From positions 1,922,001-1,986,000 of the forward strand of contig CBDHCM010000006.1 of the NCBI GenBank assembly GCA_965261105.1: DNA of 64,000 bases. Reading direction: 5' to 3'. Positions 1 through 8,178 of this stretch are shown here, piece after piece; the stretch's first letter is position 1; each line of letters begins with the position of its first letter. The notes beneath the pieces are model-generated. The model was given only the letters and a program-made list of their open reading frames with translations. It was not told the origin of the DNA and did no database searches. The position numbers were made by a program, and so were the translations under genes. Source of the DNA: Aldehydirespirator sp965261105 (GTDB taxonomy: Bacteria; Actinomycetota; Acidimicrobiia; Acidimicrobiales; Aldehydirespiratoraceae).

Positions 1-1346
1 ACGGTGTCTAGGCGGGCTTGCATGTCCTCAACCCCGTCGAACACCACTGCCGGGCCGCGGTGGGACAGCAGCTTCGGCGTGGCCGCTCCGGTCTTGATCA
101 CGGCCCCGTCTGGGGCCAGAGACCCGAAGAGCACCACCATGCTCGGATCGGAGGACACGGGCGCTTCGAGCGGCCGAAGCACCGACGGCCAGGGCGGGGA
201 GCCGGCCACGCCCTCCAGCGACTCGCCGAGAGTGCAGCCAAGCGCGGTCGCCGCGCCAAGGTCGACTCTGGGTGCCAGTTCGGCCAGCAGTGCGGGCACC
301 CCGCCCGCGTCGTGGAGGTCGTCGAGGAAGCCGGTGCCTGTGGGCCGGCAGTCCACTATCGGCGGCACCGACGCGGCGGCGTCGCCCATCTCGGCCAGCG
401 AGAGGTCGACTCCGGCCCGGCCGGCCAGCGCCAGCAGGTGCACCACCGCGTTGGTGGAGCCGCCGATGGCGCCCAGCACCGCGGAAGCGTTCAGGAAGCT
501 GGCCCTGGTGAGGATCCGCTGAGGGGTCAGACCCTCGCCGACCATCTCGACGATCCTGCGCCCCGAGCGGGTACCCACCCGGAGGCGGTCGCCGCTGGGT
601 GCCGGGGCGGTGGAAGAACCGGGCACGGCCAAGCCCAGCACTTCGGCCATGATGGCCATCGTCGAGGCGGTCCCCATGACCATGCACGTCCCGCCGGTTG
701 GGGCCAGCACCCCGGCCACGGCGCGGATCTCGGTCTCGCTCACATCGCCGGCCCGGTGCCCCGCCCACATGCGCCGGCAGTCGGTACACGCGCCGACGCG
801 CTCGCCCCGCCAGCGCGACGCGATCATCGGTCCGGCCACCACCTCGAGGGCCGGCCGGCCGGCTGAGACGGCGCCCATCAGCTGGCCCGGCACCGTCTTG
901 TCGCAGCCGCCCAGCAGCACCACCGCGTCCATCGGCTGGGCCCGCACCAGCTCTTCGACCTCCAGAGCCAGCAGGTTTCGGAACATCATGCTGGTCGGGT
1001 CCAGGAACACCTCCCCCAACGACATGGTCGGGAAGACCAGCGGCACCCCCCCGGCCTGGGCCACTCCCCTCTTGACCCCCTCGAGCAGGACCGGCATCTC
1101 GCGGTGGCACGGTGTGAAGTCGCTGATCGAGTGGCCCACGCCGATGATCGGGCGGTCGGTGTCGGCATCGTCGTAGCCGGCAGACGCCAGGAACACCGAG
1201 CGCGCGAAGCGGCTGAAGCCGGCATCTCCATAGGAGGTCGGGCCCTGGTGGATGCCCCATGAGCCGTCATAGAACGACGAGTCGGGCGCGGCTGTCACCT
1301 CCGGACCGGCGTCTCGGCGGGTCTGTTCGTCGTGGTGTTCCTTCAC
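1..1346 (-). CDS. IlvD/Edd family dehydratase (3' end beyond window)
   Basis: Dehydrates a dihydroxy acid or sugar acid to a 2-keto acid using an Fe-S cluster; substrate unknown. Read from a GTG at 1346, the frame shows the three cluster cysteines of the family: TPCHREM (C80), GGCDKT (C148) and GGTCMVMGTASTM (C221). About 448 codons are present and the frame is still open at the left edge, so roughly the last fifth of a normal 560-600 residue protein is missing. The GTG overlaps the stop of the upstream ThDP enzyme (GTGA, 1346-1343), implying translational coupling; a GTG at 1298 directly behind GGAG is an alternative start. It differs from the second IlvD/Edd gene of the window (16670-18526), which is closer to sugar-acid dehydratases. 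Confidence 0.85.
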   Translation of the reverse strand, partial: MKEHHDEQTRRDAGPEVTAAPDSSFYDGSWGIHQGPTSYGDAGFSRFARSVFLASAGYDDADTDRPIIGVGHSISDFTPCHREMPVLLEGVKRGVAQAGGVPLVFPTMSLGEVFLDPTSMMFRNLLALEVEELVRAQPMDAVVLLGGCDKTVPGQLMGAVSAGRPALEVVAGPMIASRWRGERVGACTDCRRMWAGHRAGDVSETEIRAVAGVLAPTGGTCMVMGTASTMAIMAEVLGLAVPGSSTAPAPSGDRLRVGTRSGRRIVEMVGEGLTPQRILTRASFLNASAVLGAIGGSTNAVVHLLALAGRAGVDLSLAEMGDAAASVPPIVDCRPTGTGFLDDLHDAGGVPALLAELAPRVDLGAATALGCTLGESLEGVAGSPPWPSVLRPLEAPVSSDPSMVVLFGSLAPDGAVIKTGAATPKLLSHRGPAVVFDGVEDMQARLDT

Positions 1347-3229
1347 AGGTTGATTCTGTGCCTGAGCGCCTGCGTATCGGCCACCCAGCTCCCGACATTC
1401 CAGCGACCGAAGGCCTCGATCGATCCCTGAGGATCGTCGCCGTAGTACACGGGCACGTGAACCAGTCCCACGCCCCCGTGCTCGAAGACTCGATCCAGCG
1501 CGTCGACGAGCTGCTCGGCTCCGCCTGCTCCCGATACTGCCTCCACACCCTGGATCGACGACGCCAGCGCCACGTAGTCCACCACCGCGTCGTCGAAGGT
1601 CGCGTAGGCCTCGCCGTACTGAGCCTCCTGCAGACCCGAGATTGCGCCCATCCTGCGGTTGTCCAGCACCACCATCGCGCCGCGGGCACCGTGCACGACG
1701 CCGTCCACCAGCGCCTGCGGGTTCATCAGGAACGAGCCGTCTCCGACCACCGACAGCGAGTAGGGCGCGTCAGGACTGAGCGCGGTGGCCAGCAGGGCCG
1801 AGGCCCCGAACCCCATGTAGCTGGCGCCGCCGTCGGTGAAACTCAAGTCGGGCGACTCGTCTCGGCTCACCTGGAACGCGGTGGCCTGGACGTCTCCCGC
1901 GTCGAACCAGCGAAAGGCCCCGCGGCGCGCCGCCCAGTCCTCGATGATGCGCAGCGTGGCGGCCTGCGACAGCACGGGCTGGTCCCAGCACCGGTCGCGC
2001 AGGAGCACCGGGTCGGTGCGGGTCTTGAGATAGAGGTTCCATTCAGCCCTCGCCGACGCGCAGTCCGCCAGCCACGCGGCGGAGTGGTCGCTGGCGATCG
2101 GAAGCCGGTCGAGCTCGTCGCAGAGCGCCTCCAGGGTGCGCTCGAGATCGCCCACCAGCGCAATGGTGTTGGCGTAGTGGGTGGCGGCCGCCGGGTCCGC
2201 GTTGATGTTCACGACCTCGCCCACGTTCGGATACCCGGTGCGGGAGCAGTCCGACTGGCACACCGCGCGGGCTCCGAGCACGACCAGGGTGTCGGCGTGC
2301 TCCATGGCGAAGTTCCCGGAGATCGATCCCTTGGACCCGCCCACGCCCATGTTGCGCGGGTTGTCGGGACCCAGGGCGCCCACCGAGTTCGGGGACAGCA
2401 CCGCCACCCCGTCCACGCAGTTGAGGAACCGGTCGAGGAGCGGGCCCAGCGAGCGGGCGCCGCCGCCCGTCTTGACGACCACCCTCTTGGCGACCCGCAG
2501 CAGGCGGGCGGCCGATGCGATCCGCTCCGCCTCGGCCGCCCCCAGCCGGATCCCGCCGCCTCGCGGCAATCGGCGCAGGTTGAAGTCGTGCACCATCTGG
2601 GGCTGGGTGTTGATCGGCAGCAGCAGGAAGAACGGCCCGGCCCGGTAGGGATGGTCGACCACGGCGGCTCCCTGCTGCAGGGCGTGGGTGAGAGCCTGGG
2701 GAGTGTGGAGGCTGTAGCTGCCTCCCATTGTCGATGCCAGCCGCTGCCACCCGGATTGCACCGATCCGGGAAGGTCCTGCATGTTGGGACCCTCGGCCTC
2801 GGTGGTGGCGTCGCCGTAGATGTGCCACACGCCGACGCCGTTGAGCGCGGACGTCAGCGAGCCTGCGAACGCGTGCAGCGCGCCCGGTCCGATCGAAGTC
2901 ACCACCGCCGCCCGCTCGCCGGTGACGATGCGCAGCGCGCTGGCCGCGTGGGCCGCCTCCGTCTCGTGGCGGACCGCCGCGAACCGCACGACGCCGGCCG
3001 CCTCGTAGATCCTGAGCGATTCGCCGAGGGTGGTGGATCCGTGCCCCAGTATCCCGATATAGGTTCGGACGTCCTGTTCGAGCAGGCCCAGAACCACGAG
3101 TTCAGCCAGTGAGGCGGTGGCTGTCGCGGGCGCCGCGCCCGCGGCGATGGCGGCTCTCAGCGAGCGGTGGGCCGCGATGGCTGCGGCTCTGGCGCGCTGC
3201 TCCTCAGCGGCCGGCGTGTACGAGTCCAC
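1343..3229 (-). CDS. IolD-like thiamine-diphosphate enzyme
   Basis: ThDP-dependent enzyme of the acetolactate synthase superfamily, closest in overall pattern to IolD, the trihydroxycyclohexanedione acylhydrolase of inositol breakdown. From GTG 3229 it is 628 residues, the size of IolD. The N-terminal domain has the ThDP-activating glutamate in AAVRHETEAAHAA (about residue 89) and the SIGPGAL motif. The middle domain has GARAVCQSDC, as in IolD. The C-terminal ThDP motif starts with GDGSF near residue 496 and ends about NN/DN-R-RMG 30 residues on. It lies 71 bp after the rhodanese gene and overlaps the dehydratase gene by 4 bp. The substrate is inferred only; no iolB/iolC/iolE partner is visible, so another acyloin or dione is possible. 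A start further upstream cannot be excluded. Confidence 0.7.
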   Translation of the reverse strand: MDSYTPAAEEQRARAAAIAAHRSLRAAIAAGAAPATATASLAELVVLGLLEQDVRTYIGILGHGSTTLGESLRIYEAAGVVRFAAVRHETEAAHAASALRIVTGERAAVVTSIGPGALHAFAGSLTSALNGVGVWHIYGDATTEAEGPNMQDLPGSVQSGWQRLASTMGGSYSLHTPQALTHALQQGAAVVDHPYRAGPFFLLLPINTQPQMVHDFNLRRLPRGGGIRLGAAEAERIASAARLLRVAKRVVVKTGGGARSLGPLLDRFLNCVDGVAVLSPNSVGALGPDNPRNMGVGGSKGSISGNFAMEHADTLVVLGARAVCQSDCSRTGYPNVGEVVNINADPAAATHYANTIALVGDLERTLEALCDELDRLPIASDHSAAWLADCASARAEWNLYLKTRTDPVLLRDRCWDQPVLSQAATLRIIEDWAARRGAFRWFDAGDVQATAFQVSRDESPDLSFTDGGASYMGFGASALLATALSPDAPYSLSVVGDGSFLMNPQALVDGVVHGARGAMVVLDNRRMGAISGLQEAQYGEAYATFDDAVVDYVALASSIQGVEAVSGAGGAEQLVDALDRVFEHGGVGLVHVPVYYGDDPQGSIEAFGRWNVGSWVADTQALRHRINL

Positions 3230-3300
3230 GGCCGGTGATGCTAGCGCCCGCCCACCGGGCACTATTCTGTGACCACCCTCGAGACTCCCGTCGCGGACGG

Positions 3301-4134
3301 TTAGCCGGGGGGCGCGGCGTCCAGGGCCTTGGGCGCCTCCGGATCGGTGATCCACTCGGTCCAGGACCCGTCGTACACGGCTACATCGTCGTGGCCGGCG
3401 ATGGCGTAGGCCAGCGCGGTGCCGCAGGCCCCCACCCCGCCGCGGCAGTAGGCGATGGTGGACTCGGGCGCGCGGGCGCCGGCCTCAGCCAGGCGTCGGC
3501 GGGCCTCTTGCGGCGCGGCCCAGGTGCCGTCGGCGCCGGTGAAGGTGATGCCGGGTGCGGTGATGCTGCCGGGGATGGCGCCGCCGTCGGCCTCGCGGGC
3601 GCCGGCCATGCGCCCGTCCACCAGGCGGGTTCGGGTGCCGAGGGCCGCCAGAACATCTTCGCGGGTCGCGTAGAGGCCCGGATCGAAGCGGGGCGTGAAG
3701 TGGGCCCGCGGACAGCGGGGCACGACGTCGTCGGTTGGGCGTCCCTCGGCCTGCCATTGGGTGATCCCGCCGTCGAGAACGGCCACGCCGGTGTGGCCGT
3801 ACACCCTTAGCGCCCACCACAGCCGGGCCGCCACCGTCACGTGCTGGTCGTCGCAGGCCACCACGAACGTGTCGTCGCCGATGCCGCGGGAGGCCATGGC
3901 GCCGGCGAAGCGCTCCGGTCCGGCCAGCATCCACAGGTCGGGCCGGTCGGGGTCGGCCAGCTCGGTGTCCCAGCGGGCATGGACCGCTCCGGGTATGTGG
4001 GCCTTGGCGTACTCGTCGTCGCCGTTGCGCCAGTCGAAGGGTCGCAGGTACCAGCGGCAGTCCACGACCCTGACGGAGGGGTCGTCGAGGTGCTCGGCCA
4101 GCCACTGGGTCGATACCAGGGGTCCTTGTGCCAT
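3301..4134 (-). CDS. rhodanese-type sulfurtransferase
   Basis: Thiosulfate/3-mercaptopyruvate sulfurtransferase family: carries a sulfane sulfur on a cysteine in the cytoplasm. The 277-residue protein has two rhodanese domains. The N-terminal one begins with WLAEHLDDPSVRVVDCRW and has HIPGAVHARWD; the catalytic loop CRGGVGA lies at about C230, where thiosulfate sulfurtransferases have CRKGVTA and mercaptopyruvate enzymes CGSGVTA. The loop therefore fits neither class exactly and the donor is uncertain. The ATG at 4134 fits the usual N-terminus better than upstream in-frame codons. It is the first gene of a likely three-gene minus-strand operon with the ThDP enzyme and the dehydratase. Confidence 0.85.
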   Translation of the reverse strand: MAQGPLVSTQWLAEHLDDPSVRVVDCRWYLRPFDWRNGDDEYAKAHIPGAVHARWDTELADPDRPDLWMLAGPERFAGAMASRGIGDDTFVVACDDQHVTVAARLWWALRVYGHTGVAVLDGGITQWQAEGRPTDDVVPRCPRAHFTPRFDPGLYATREDVLAALGTRTRLVDGRMAGAREADGGAIPGSITAPGITFTGADGTWAAPQEARRRLAEAGARAPESTIAYCRGGVGACGTALAYAIAGHDDVAVYDGSWTEWITDPEAPKALDAAPPG

Positions 4135-4256
4135 CGGGTCCAGCTTCGCACCTGGCGGAAGCCCTCGCACCACCCGCGAACCTCGCACCACCGGGAATCT
4201 TGGCAGTTTTCCGGGATTGTCCCAGAAAAGTTACGAAGATTCGGCCGTGCTGTGCC

Positions 4257-5285
4257 CTAGCGGGCCTGCTGTGCCGCCACTACGGCGGGGCGGACCTGCT
4301 CGGCCAGCAGCCGTATTCCGGCGTCGCGGTCGGGACCGAACGTGTACCACGCCAGGGGCAGGTCGAGGCCGGCTTCCTCGAACGGACGCAGCCCCTCGAT
4401 CACATCGTCGGGGGTTCCGGCCACCGCGAACACGTCCACCAGGCTGTCGCTGAGCACTGCCGCGCCGGCCTGTTCGCCGCCTTCGGCCACCGCGGCCCGC
4501 ACCGCGGCCACTGCCTCGGGATCGGCGCCGGCCTCGTCGACGACCACCCCCTCCACGCGGGCCAGGTAGTAGGCGAGAACCTCCTTCACGGCGTTGCGGG
4601 CCTCGGCCCGGTCGGGGCCGACGCTGGTGAGCACGTTGGCGCTCAGCAGCAGCTCGTCCACGCTGCGGCCGGCCCGCTGAGCCCCGATCGCGAGGCGCTC
4701 CCGGGCCCAGCGGGTGTAACCCGCGCTGGTGATTGCGCCGAGCTGGACCCCGTCGGCGAACTCGCCCGAGACCTCCATCATCCGGCGGCTGACCGCGCCC
4801 ATGTCCACGGGCACCGGCGCGGAGGGCGGGCGGTCCAGGCGCAGCCCGGGCGCGACCGAGAACGTGGCCGGCTCGAAGTCGAGGGCCTCGCCCGCGGTGA
4901 GCCGCCGCACCGCCCGCACCGCCTCGACGGTGTTGGTGAGCGGTCGCCACTCTGGCGGGTCCATGCCGAAGCGCCTGACCGTCCACTCCGCCGCGCCCAG
5001 CCCGTAGCGAAGCCGGCCCGGCCCGATGTCGGCCAGCGTCGCAGCCTCGAGAGCCAGCAGCACCGGGTGGCGGAACACCGGGTTGGCCACGCCGATGCGC
5101 ACGGTGACGCGCTCGGTGGAGTGCAGCGCGGCGGCAGCCACCGCCATGACCGAGTTGAACAGCCGGCTCTCGGGCAGGGACACCTCGTCGAAGCCGAGGC
5201 TCTCGGCCGCGGCCACCACGGCTAGCGTGTCGACCACGGGGTCCTCGTTCGACAGCGACAGGCCTAGGCCTTGGAACCCGTTCAT
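4257..5285 (-). CDS. LLM-class flavin-dependent oxidoreductase
   Basis: Luciferase-like (beta/alpha)8-barrel oxidoreductase of 342 residues using FMNH2 or F420H2; substrate unknown. Visible family features are MNGFQGLGLSLSN at the first strand, the VRIGVANPVFRHPVLLA segment, and GPGRLRYGLGAAEWTVRRFG, the glycine-rich loop of the F420-dependent subgroup. The C-terminal AGTPDDVIEGL is the usual family ending motif. ATG 5285 is preferred because an earlier in-frame codon at 5342 would run into the start of the divergent gene at 5321. It is transcribed away from that gene and towards the rhodanese gene, 122 bp downstream. Confidence 0.85.
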   Translation of the reverse strand: MNGFQGLGLSLSNEDPVVDTLAVVAAAESLGFDEVSLPESRLFNSVMAVAAAALHSTERVTVRIGVANPVFRHPVLLALEAATLADIGPGRLRYGLGAAEWTVRRFGMDPPEWRPLTNTVEAVRAVRRLTAGEALDFEPATFSVAPGLRLDRPPSAPVPVDMGAVSRRMMEVSGEFADGVQLGAITSAGYTRWARERLAIGAQRAGRSVDELLLSANVLTSVGPDRAEARNAVKEVLAYYLARVEGVVVDEAGADPEAVAAVRAAVAEGGEQAGAAVLSDSLVDVFAVAGTPDDVIEGLRPFEEAGLDLPLAWYTFGPDRDAGIRLLAEQVRPAVVAAQQAR

Positions 5286-5320
5286 GTTCCCCACGATCGT
5301 CACGGCGACAGGAGTTGCGA

Positions 5321-5899
5321 ATGTGGATCTCCACGATTCCATACGACGAGGCCGAGGGCGAGCTGAGGGTCCACTATGACCGGCAGGCCAGGGCGCTGGG
5401 CGAGCCGACGGAGATGACTCTGGCCGGGTCGCTGCACCCGGCGCTGGTGGGGGCCCGCCTAGACCTGTACGCGGCCACCGAGAAATGCCCCTCGGGGCTC
5501 ACGCCCCACCAGCGCAACCTGATCAGCTTCGCGACCTCCGCCATCAACGGCACGGTGCACTGCATGAGCCAGGTGACGATCAAGCTGCGCCAGACCGGCC
5601 TCGACGACGAGGCCGTCGCCAAGCTGGCCGCCGACCCCGACTGCTTCGAGTCGCTGGGCCTGTCGCCCGCTGACGCCGCGGTGGTGCGCTACGCGGTGAA
5701 GCTCACCCGCTCGCCGGGGTCGGTGACCGAGGCCGACGTCGAGGAGCTGCGGGCCGCCGGCTTCGACGACCTCGACATCATCGACGCCAACGCCCAGTGC
5801 GCCCACCTCAACTACGTCAACCGGGTGGCCATGGGTCTCGGCATCCACTCGGTGGTGGACCCCGACTTCCCCGCCTATTCCGCCATCCCCCAGAGCTAG
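5321..5899 (+). CDS. carboxymuconolactone decarboxylase/AhpD-like protein
   Basis: A 192-residue helical protein of the AhpD-like peroxidase-related family. It carries the conserved KCPSGLTPHQRNLISFATS helix and the following N-G motif. Active AhpD-type proteins have CxxC plus His here; this one has N76-G-T-V-H-C81, so the first redox cysteine is gone and only one remains. An alkylhydroperoxidase thiol cycle is therefore doubtful and the function unknown. The ATG at 5321 follows GGAG (5311-5314) at six bases, which decides the start over the TTG at 5315. It is divergent from the LLM gene, and three tandem repeats follow its stop codon. Confidence 0.75.
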   Translation: MWISTIPYDEAEGELRVHYDRQARALGEPTEMTLAGSLHPALVGARLDLYAATEKCPSGLTPHQRNLISFATSAINGTVHCMSQVTIKLRQTGLDDEAVAKLAADPDCFESLGLSPADAAVVRYAVKLTRSPGSVTEADVEELRAAGFDDLDIIDANAQCAHLNYVNRVAMGLGIHSVVDPDFPAYSAIPQS

Positions 5900-5907
5900 A
5901 GGCGGAG

Positions 5908-6051
5908 CTGAGCGAGGCCGCGGCCCGAGCGGCCCGTGAGCGCAGCGAACAAGAGCGGGAAACTGGGCCCGAGCGGCCCGTGAGCGCAGCGAACAAGAGC
6001 GGGAAACTGGGCCCGAGCGGCCCGTGAGCGCAGCGAACAAGAGCGGGAAAC
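5908..6051 (+). repeat. dispersed 56-bp repeat, followed by two tandem 44-bp copies
   Basis: A 56-bp element (5908-5963) starts with CTGAGCGAGGCC and ends with AAGAGCGGGAAAC. Its last 44 bp are repeated twice more in direct order (5964-6007 and 6008-6051) without visible change. The same element occurs inverted at 8949-9004 and, interrupted, at 47961-48116. All copies are intergenic and begin at or just after a stop codon. It fills the gap between the AhpD-like gene and the convergent LLM gene. Confidence 0.9.
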
Positions 6052-6095
6052 AACATGCGTCATTGCGAGACGTTGGCACCCCTCCACGGGGCCTT

Positions 6096-7022
6096 CTAAG
6101 CCGCGTTGAAGATTTCGGCGCTCTGGCGGATGTGCTCGGCTGCGGTGGCCTCGTCGTTCATGGGCAGCATGAAGATGTCGAAGCAGCCGCTCAGCTCGCC
6201 GATCACCGCTGAGATCGCGGCGGGCGTGCCGGCCAGGCCGTAGCGGTCCACGAGGGCGTCGGGCAGCAGCTTGGCCGCGTCGTCCATCCGCCCGGCCAGC
6301 ATCAGGCGGCGGACCTCCTCGGTGGCCTCGTCGTCGAGGCCGTCGGCGGCGCGCACTTCCGGCGGTGCGTCCACGGCCATGTAGGAGAAGTGCGGCAGCA
6401 CCCGGCGCCGCTCGGTGGCGTTGTAGGCCAGATAGGCCGACCAGGCGATCTGGGCCGAGCCCCGCGAGCGGATCCGCTCAGTCACTGCGGGGAGGTCCGC
6501 GGGCGGAGCGGCCGACAGGATCACGCAGTCGGAGTGCTCGGCCGCTAGCCGTTGCACCCGCGGCCCCCTGCCGGCCACCGCGATGGGCACGGGCGCCTCC
6601 GGCTGGAACCAGGGCAGGGAGGCCTCCCCCACCGTCTCGCCGGCCAGTAGGCGCCGGTTGAGCTCGAACGTCTCGCGCAGCGCGGTGTAGGGGCGCTCGG
6701 GGTCCATGCCGAGGGGCTTGAGCACCCGGCTGCCGCCCACGCCCAGGCCGTGCATCACCCGGCCCGGCGCCAGCTCGGCGAGGGTGGCGATAGCCGCGGC
6801 GGTGGCGACCGGATGGCGGCTGAACGGGTTGGTGATGGCGGGCGCAACCGTCAGGCCGGTGGATTCGACGATGGCCGTGAGCGCGACGTAGGTGTCGCGC
6901 TCGGTTCCCTCGTCGGCCACGTAGCAGGCCTCCGCTCCCAGCGACTCCCCCAGGCGGGCCAGCTCGACCAGGCGCCGGACGGGCTGGGTCGGCTCGAACC
7001 AGACTCCCCATCGCACGCTCAC
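6096..7022 (-). CDS. LLM-class flavin/F420-dependent oxidoreductase
   Basis: A 308-residue luciferase-like barrel protein resembling F420-dependent methylene-tetrahydromethanopterin reductase relatives. Visible are the opening strand RWGVWFEPTQP, the AEACYVADEGTERDTY segment, and APAITNPFSRHPV, where family members contact the flavin or F420 phosphate. The glycine motif PGRVMHGLGVGG and the C-terminal AGTPAAISAVI follow. The start is a GTG at 7022; a GTG six bases later is also possible. It lies 34 bp downstream of the PgsA-like gene on the same strand, so co-transcription is likely. Substrate unknown. Confidence 0.83.
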   Translation of the reverse strand: MSVRWGVWFEPTQPVRRLVELARLGESLGAEACYVADEGTERDTYVALTAIVESTGLTVAPAITNPFSRHPVATAAAIATLAELAPGRVMHGLGVGGSRVLKPLGMDPERPYTALRETFELNRRLLAGETVGEASLPWFQPEAPVPIAVAGRGPRVQRLAAEHSDCVILSAAPPADLPAVTERIRSRGSAQIAWSAYLAYNATERRRVLPHFSYMAVDAPPEVRAADGLDDEATEEVRRLMLAGRMDDAAKLLPDALVDRYGLAGTPAAISAVIGELSGCFDIFMLPMNDEATAAEHIRQSAEIFNAA

Positions 7023-7056
7023 GGAGCTGCCTCCCGCCGGGATCTCTCCTCTGTGC

Positions 7057-7674
7057 TCACTGTGCCTTCTCCCGTTCGGCTCGTCCTCGGCGCAGGGACT
7101 CGAGTCCCAACGGTATGTACTGCACCGCGGAGAGGTAGCTGTAAGCCAGCGAGGGCACCGCGCACACCCACCCGGCGATGCGCAAGCCGTCGGCCGCCCC
7201 GATGTCGGAGGCGCCGATCAGCAGCAGCGGGAAGCAGAAGTAGAGCCCGAAGGTGGCGCACTTGCCCCACCAGGTCACGTCGATGGGCTTGGCCCCCAGC
7301 GACAGCAGCACCAGACCCACGATGGCGACGATGCCCTCCCGGGCCAGGGTCAGCACCACCAGCCACCAGGGAACGGACCCGTCGAGGCCCACCGCGAAGA
7401 CTCCGGTCAGCAGCACAGCCCGGTCGGTGATCGGGTCGAGCAGCTTGCCGACCTTGCTGACCGAGTTGAAGCGGCGGGCCCACCAGCCGTCCACCCAGTC
7501 GGTGGCGCCCAGCGCGCCCCATAGCAGGGCCGCTCCCCAGCGGTTCTCCGAGGCGAACAGCAGCCACAGGAACCACGGGATGCAGGCCAGCCGGGACGCG
7601 GAGATCAGGTTCGGGACGGTGAGGATGCGATCCTCGCCGGTGCCAGGCGACTCGGGGGCGGGCTCGGCGTCCAT
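7057..7674 (-). CDS. CDP-alcohol phosphatidyltransferase (PgsA-like)
   Basis: Membrane enzyme moving a phosphatidyl group from CDP-diacylglycerol to an alcohol, most likely glycerol-3-phosphate. The full signature D-x2-D-G-x2-A-R-x8-G-x3-D-x3-D is present in DWVDGWWARRF followed by KLLDPITD. Several hydrophobic segments flank it (for example WFLWLLFA, WWLVVLTLA, FCFPLLLIGA). The length, 205 residues, is normal. Its ATG at 7674 is only 24 bp from the divergent HIT-family start at 7699, so both promoters must be very compact or overlap the genes. Glycerophosphate rather than inositol phosphate as acceptor is inferred. Confidence 0.9.
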   Translation of the reverse strand: MDAEPAPESPGTGEDRILTVPNLISASRLACIPWFLWLLFASENRWGAALLWGALGATDWVDGWWARRFNSVSKVGKLLDPITDRAVLLTGVFAVGLDGSVPWWLVVLTLAREGIVAIVGLVLLSLGAKPIDVTWWGKCATFGLYFCFPLLLIGASDIGAADGLRIAGWVCAVPSLAYSYLSAVQYIPLGLESLRRGRAEREKAQ

Positions 7675-7698
7675 GGCCGTTCAGCCTACGATCAGCTG

Positions 7699-8106
7699 AT
7701 GCCCTCAATCTTCACCCGGATCATCGACGGAGAAATTCCCGGCCGGTTCGTGTGGCGCGACGACACCTGCGCTGCCTTCATGGACGTGCGGCCCCTCAAC
7801 CGGGGCCATGTGCTGGTGGTGCCCATAGCCGAGGTCGACCACTGGGTGGACCTCGACTCCGAGACGGTTGCCCGTCTGATGGCGGTGGCCCACCGGGTGG
7901 CCGCGGCCCAGCAGGCGGCGGGTCTGGTGCCCGACCGGGTGGGGCTGATGATCGCCGGCTTCGAGGTGCCTCACGTGCACGTGCATGTGGTGCCCGTCTC
8001 GACGATGGCGCACCTCGACTTCTCCAACGCCGACACCCGCCCCGACCCCAACGACCTCGACGCGGTGGCGAACCTGCTGCGCGGGCACCTCATCGACTCA
8101 GCCTGA
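7699..8106 (+). CDS. HIT family nucleotide hydrolase/transferase
   Basis: Small histidine-triad protein of 135 residues that hydrolyses nucleoside phosphoramidate- or AMP-linked substrates. The N-terminal SIFTRIIDGEIPGRFVWRD, the RPLNRGHVLVVP strand and the triad HVHVHVV (H92, H94, H96) are complete. It has no obvious Shine-Dalgarno sequence and starts 24 bp from the divergent PgsA-like gene, so a leaderless transcript is possible. An inverted repeat at 8132-8178 ends the gene. Confidence 0.93.
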   Translation: MPSIFTRIIDGEIPGRFVWRDDTCAAFMDVRPLNRGHVLVVPIAEVDHWVDLDSETVARLMAVAHRVAAAQQAAGLVPDRVGLMIAGFEVPHVHVHVVPVSTMAHLDFSNADTRPDPNDLDAVANLLRGHLIDSA

Positions 8107-8131
8107 CCCTCCTCAGCACGCGCCCCGCCGA

Positions 8132-8178
8132 AAATTGACGTAGTTGTCGCCCCTACAGGTGGTCAACTACGTCAATTT
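8132..8178. terminator. perfect 15-bp inverted repeat between convergent genes
   Basis: Arms AAATTGACGTAGTTG (8132-8146) and its exact reverse complement (8164-8178) enclose a 17-nt loop. It sits between the convergent HIT and SRAP genes, and the right arm contains the SRAP stop codon (8174-8172). It is AT-rich compared with its surroundings and lacks a clear U-tract, so it may stop transcription from both sides or bind a protein. Confidence 0.6.
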
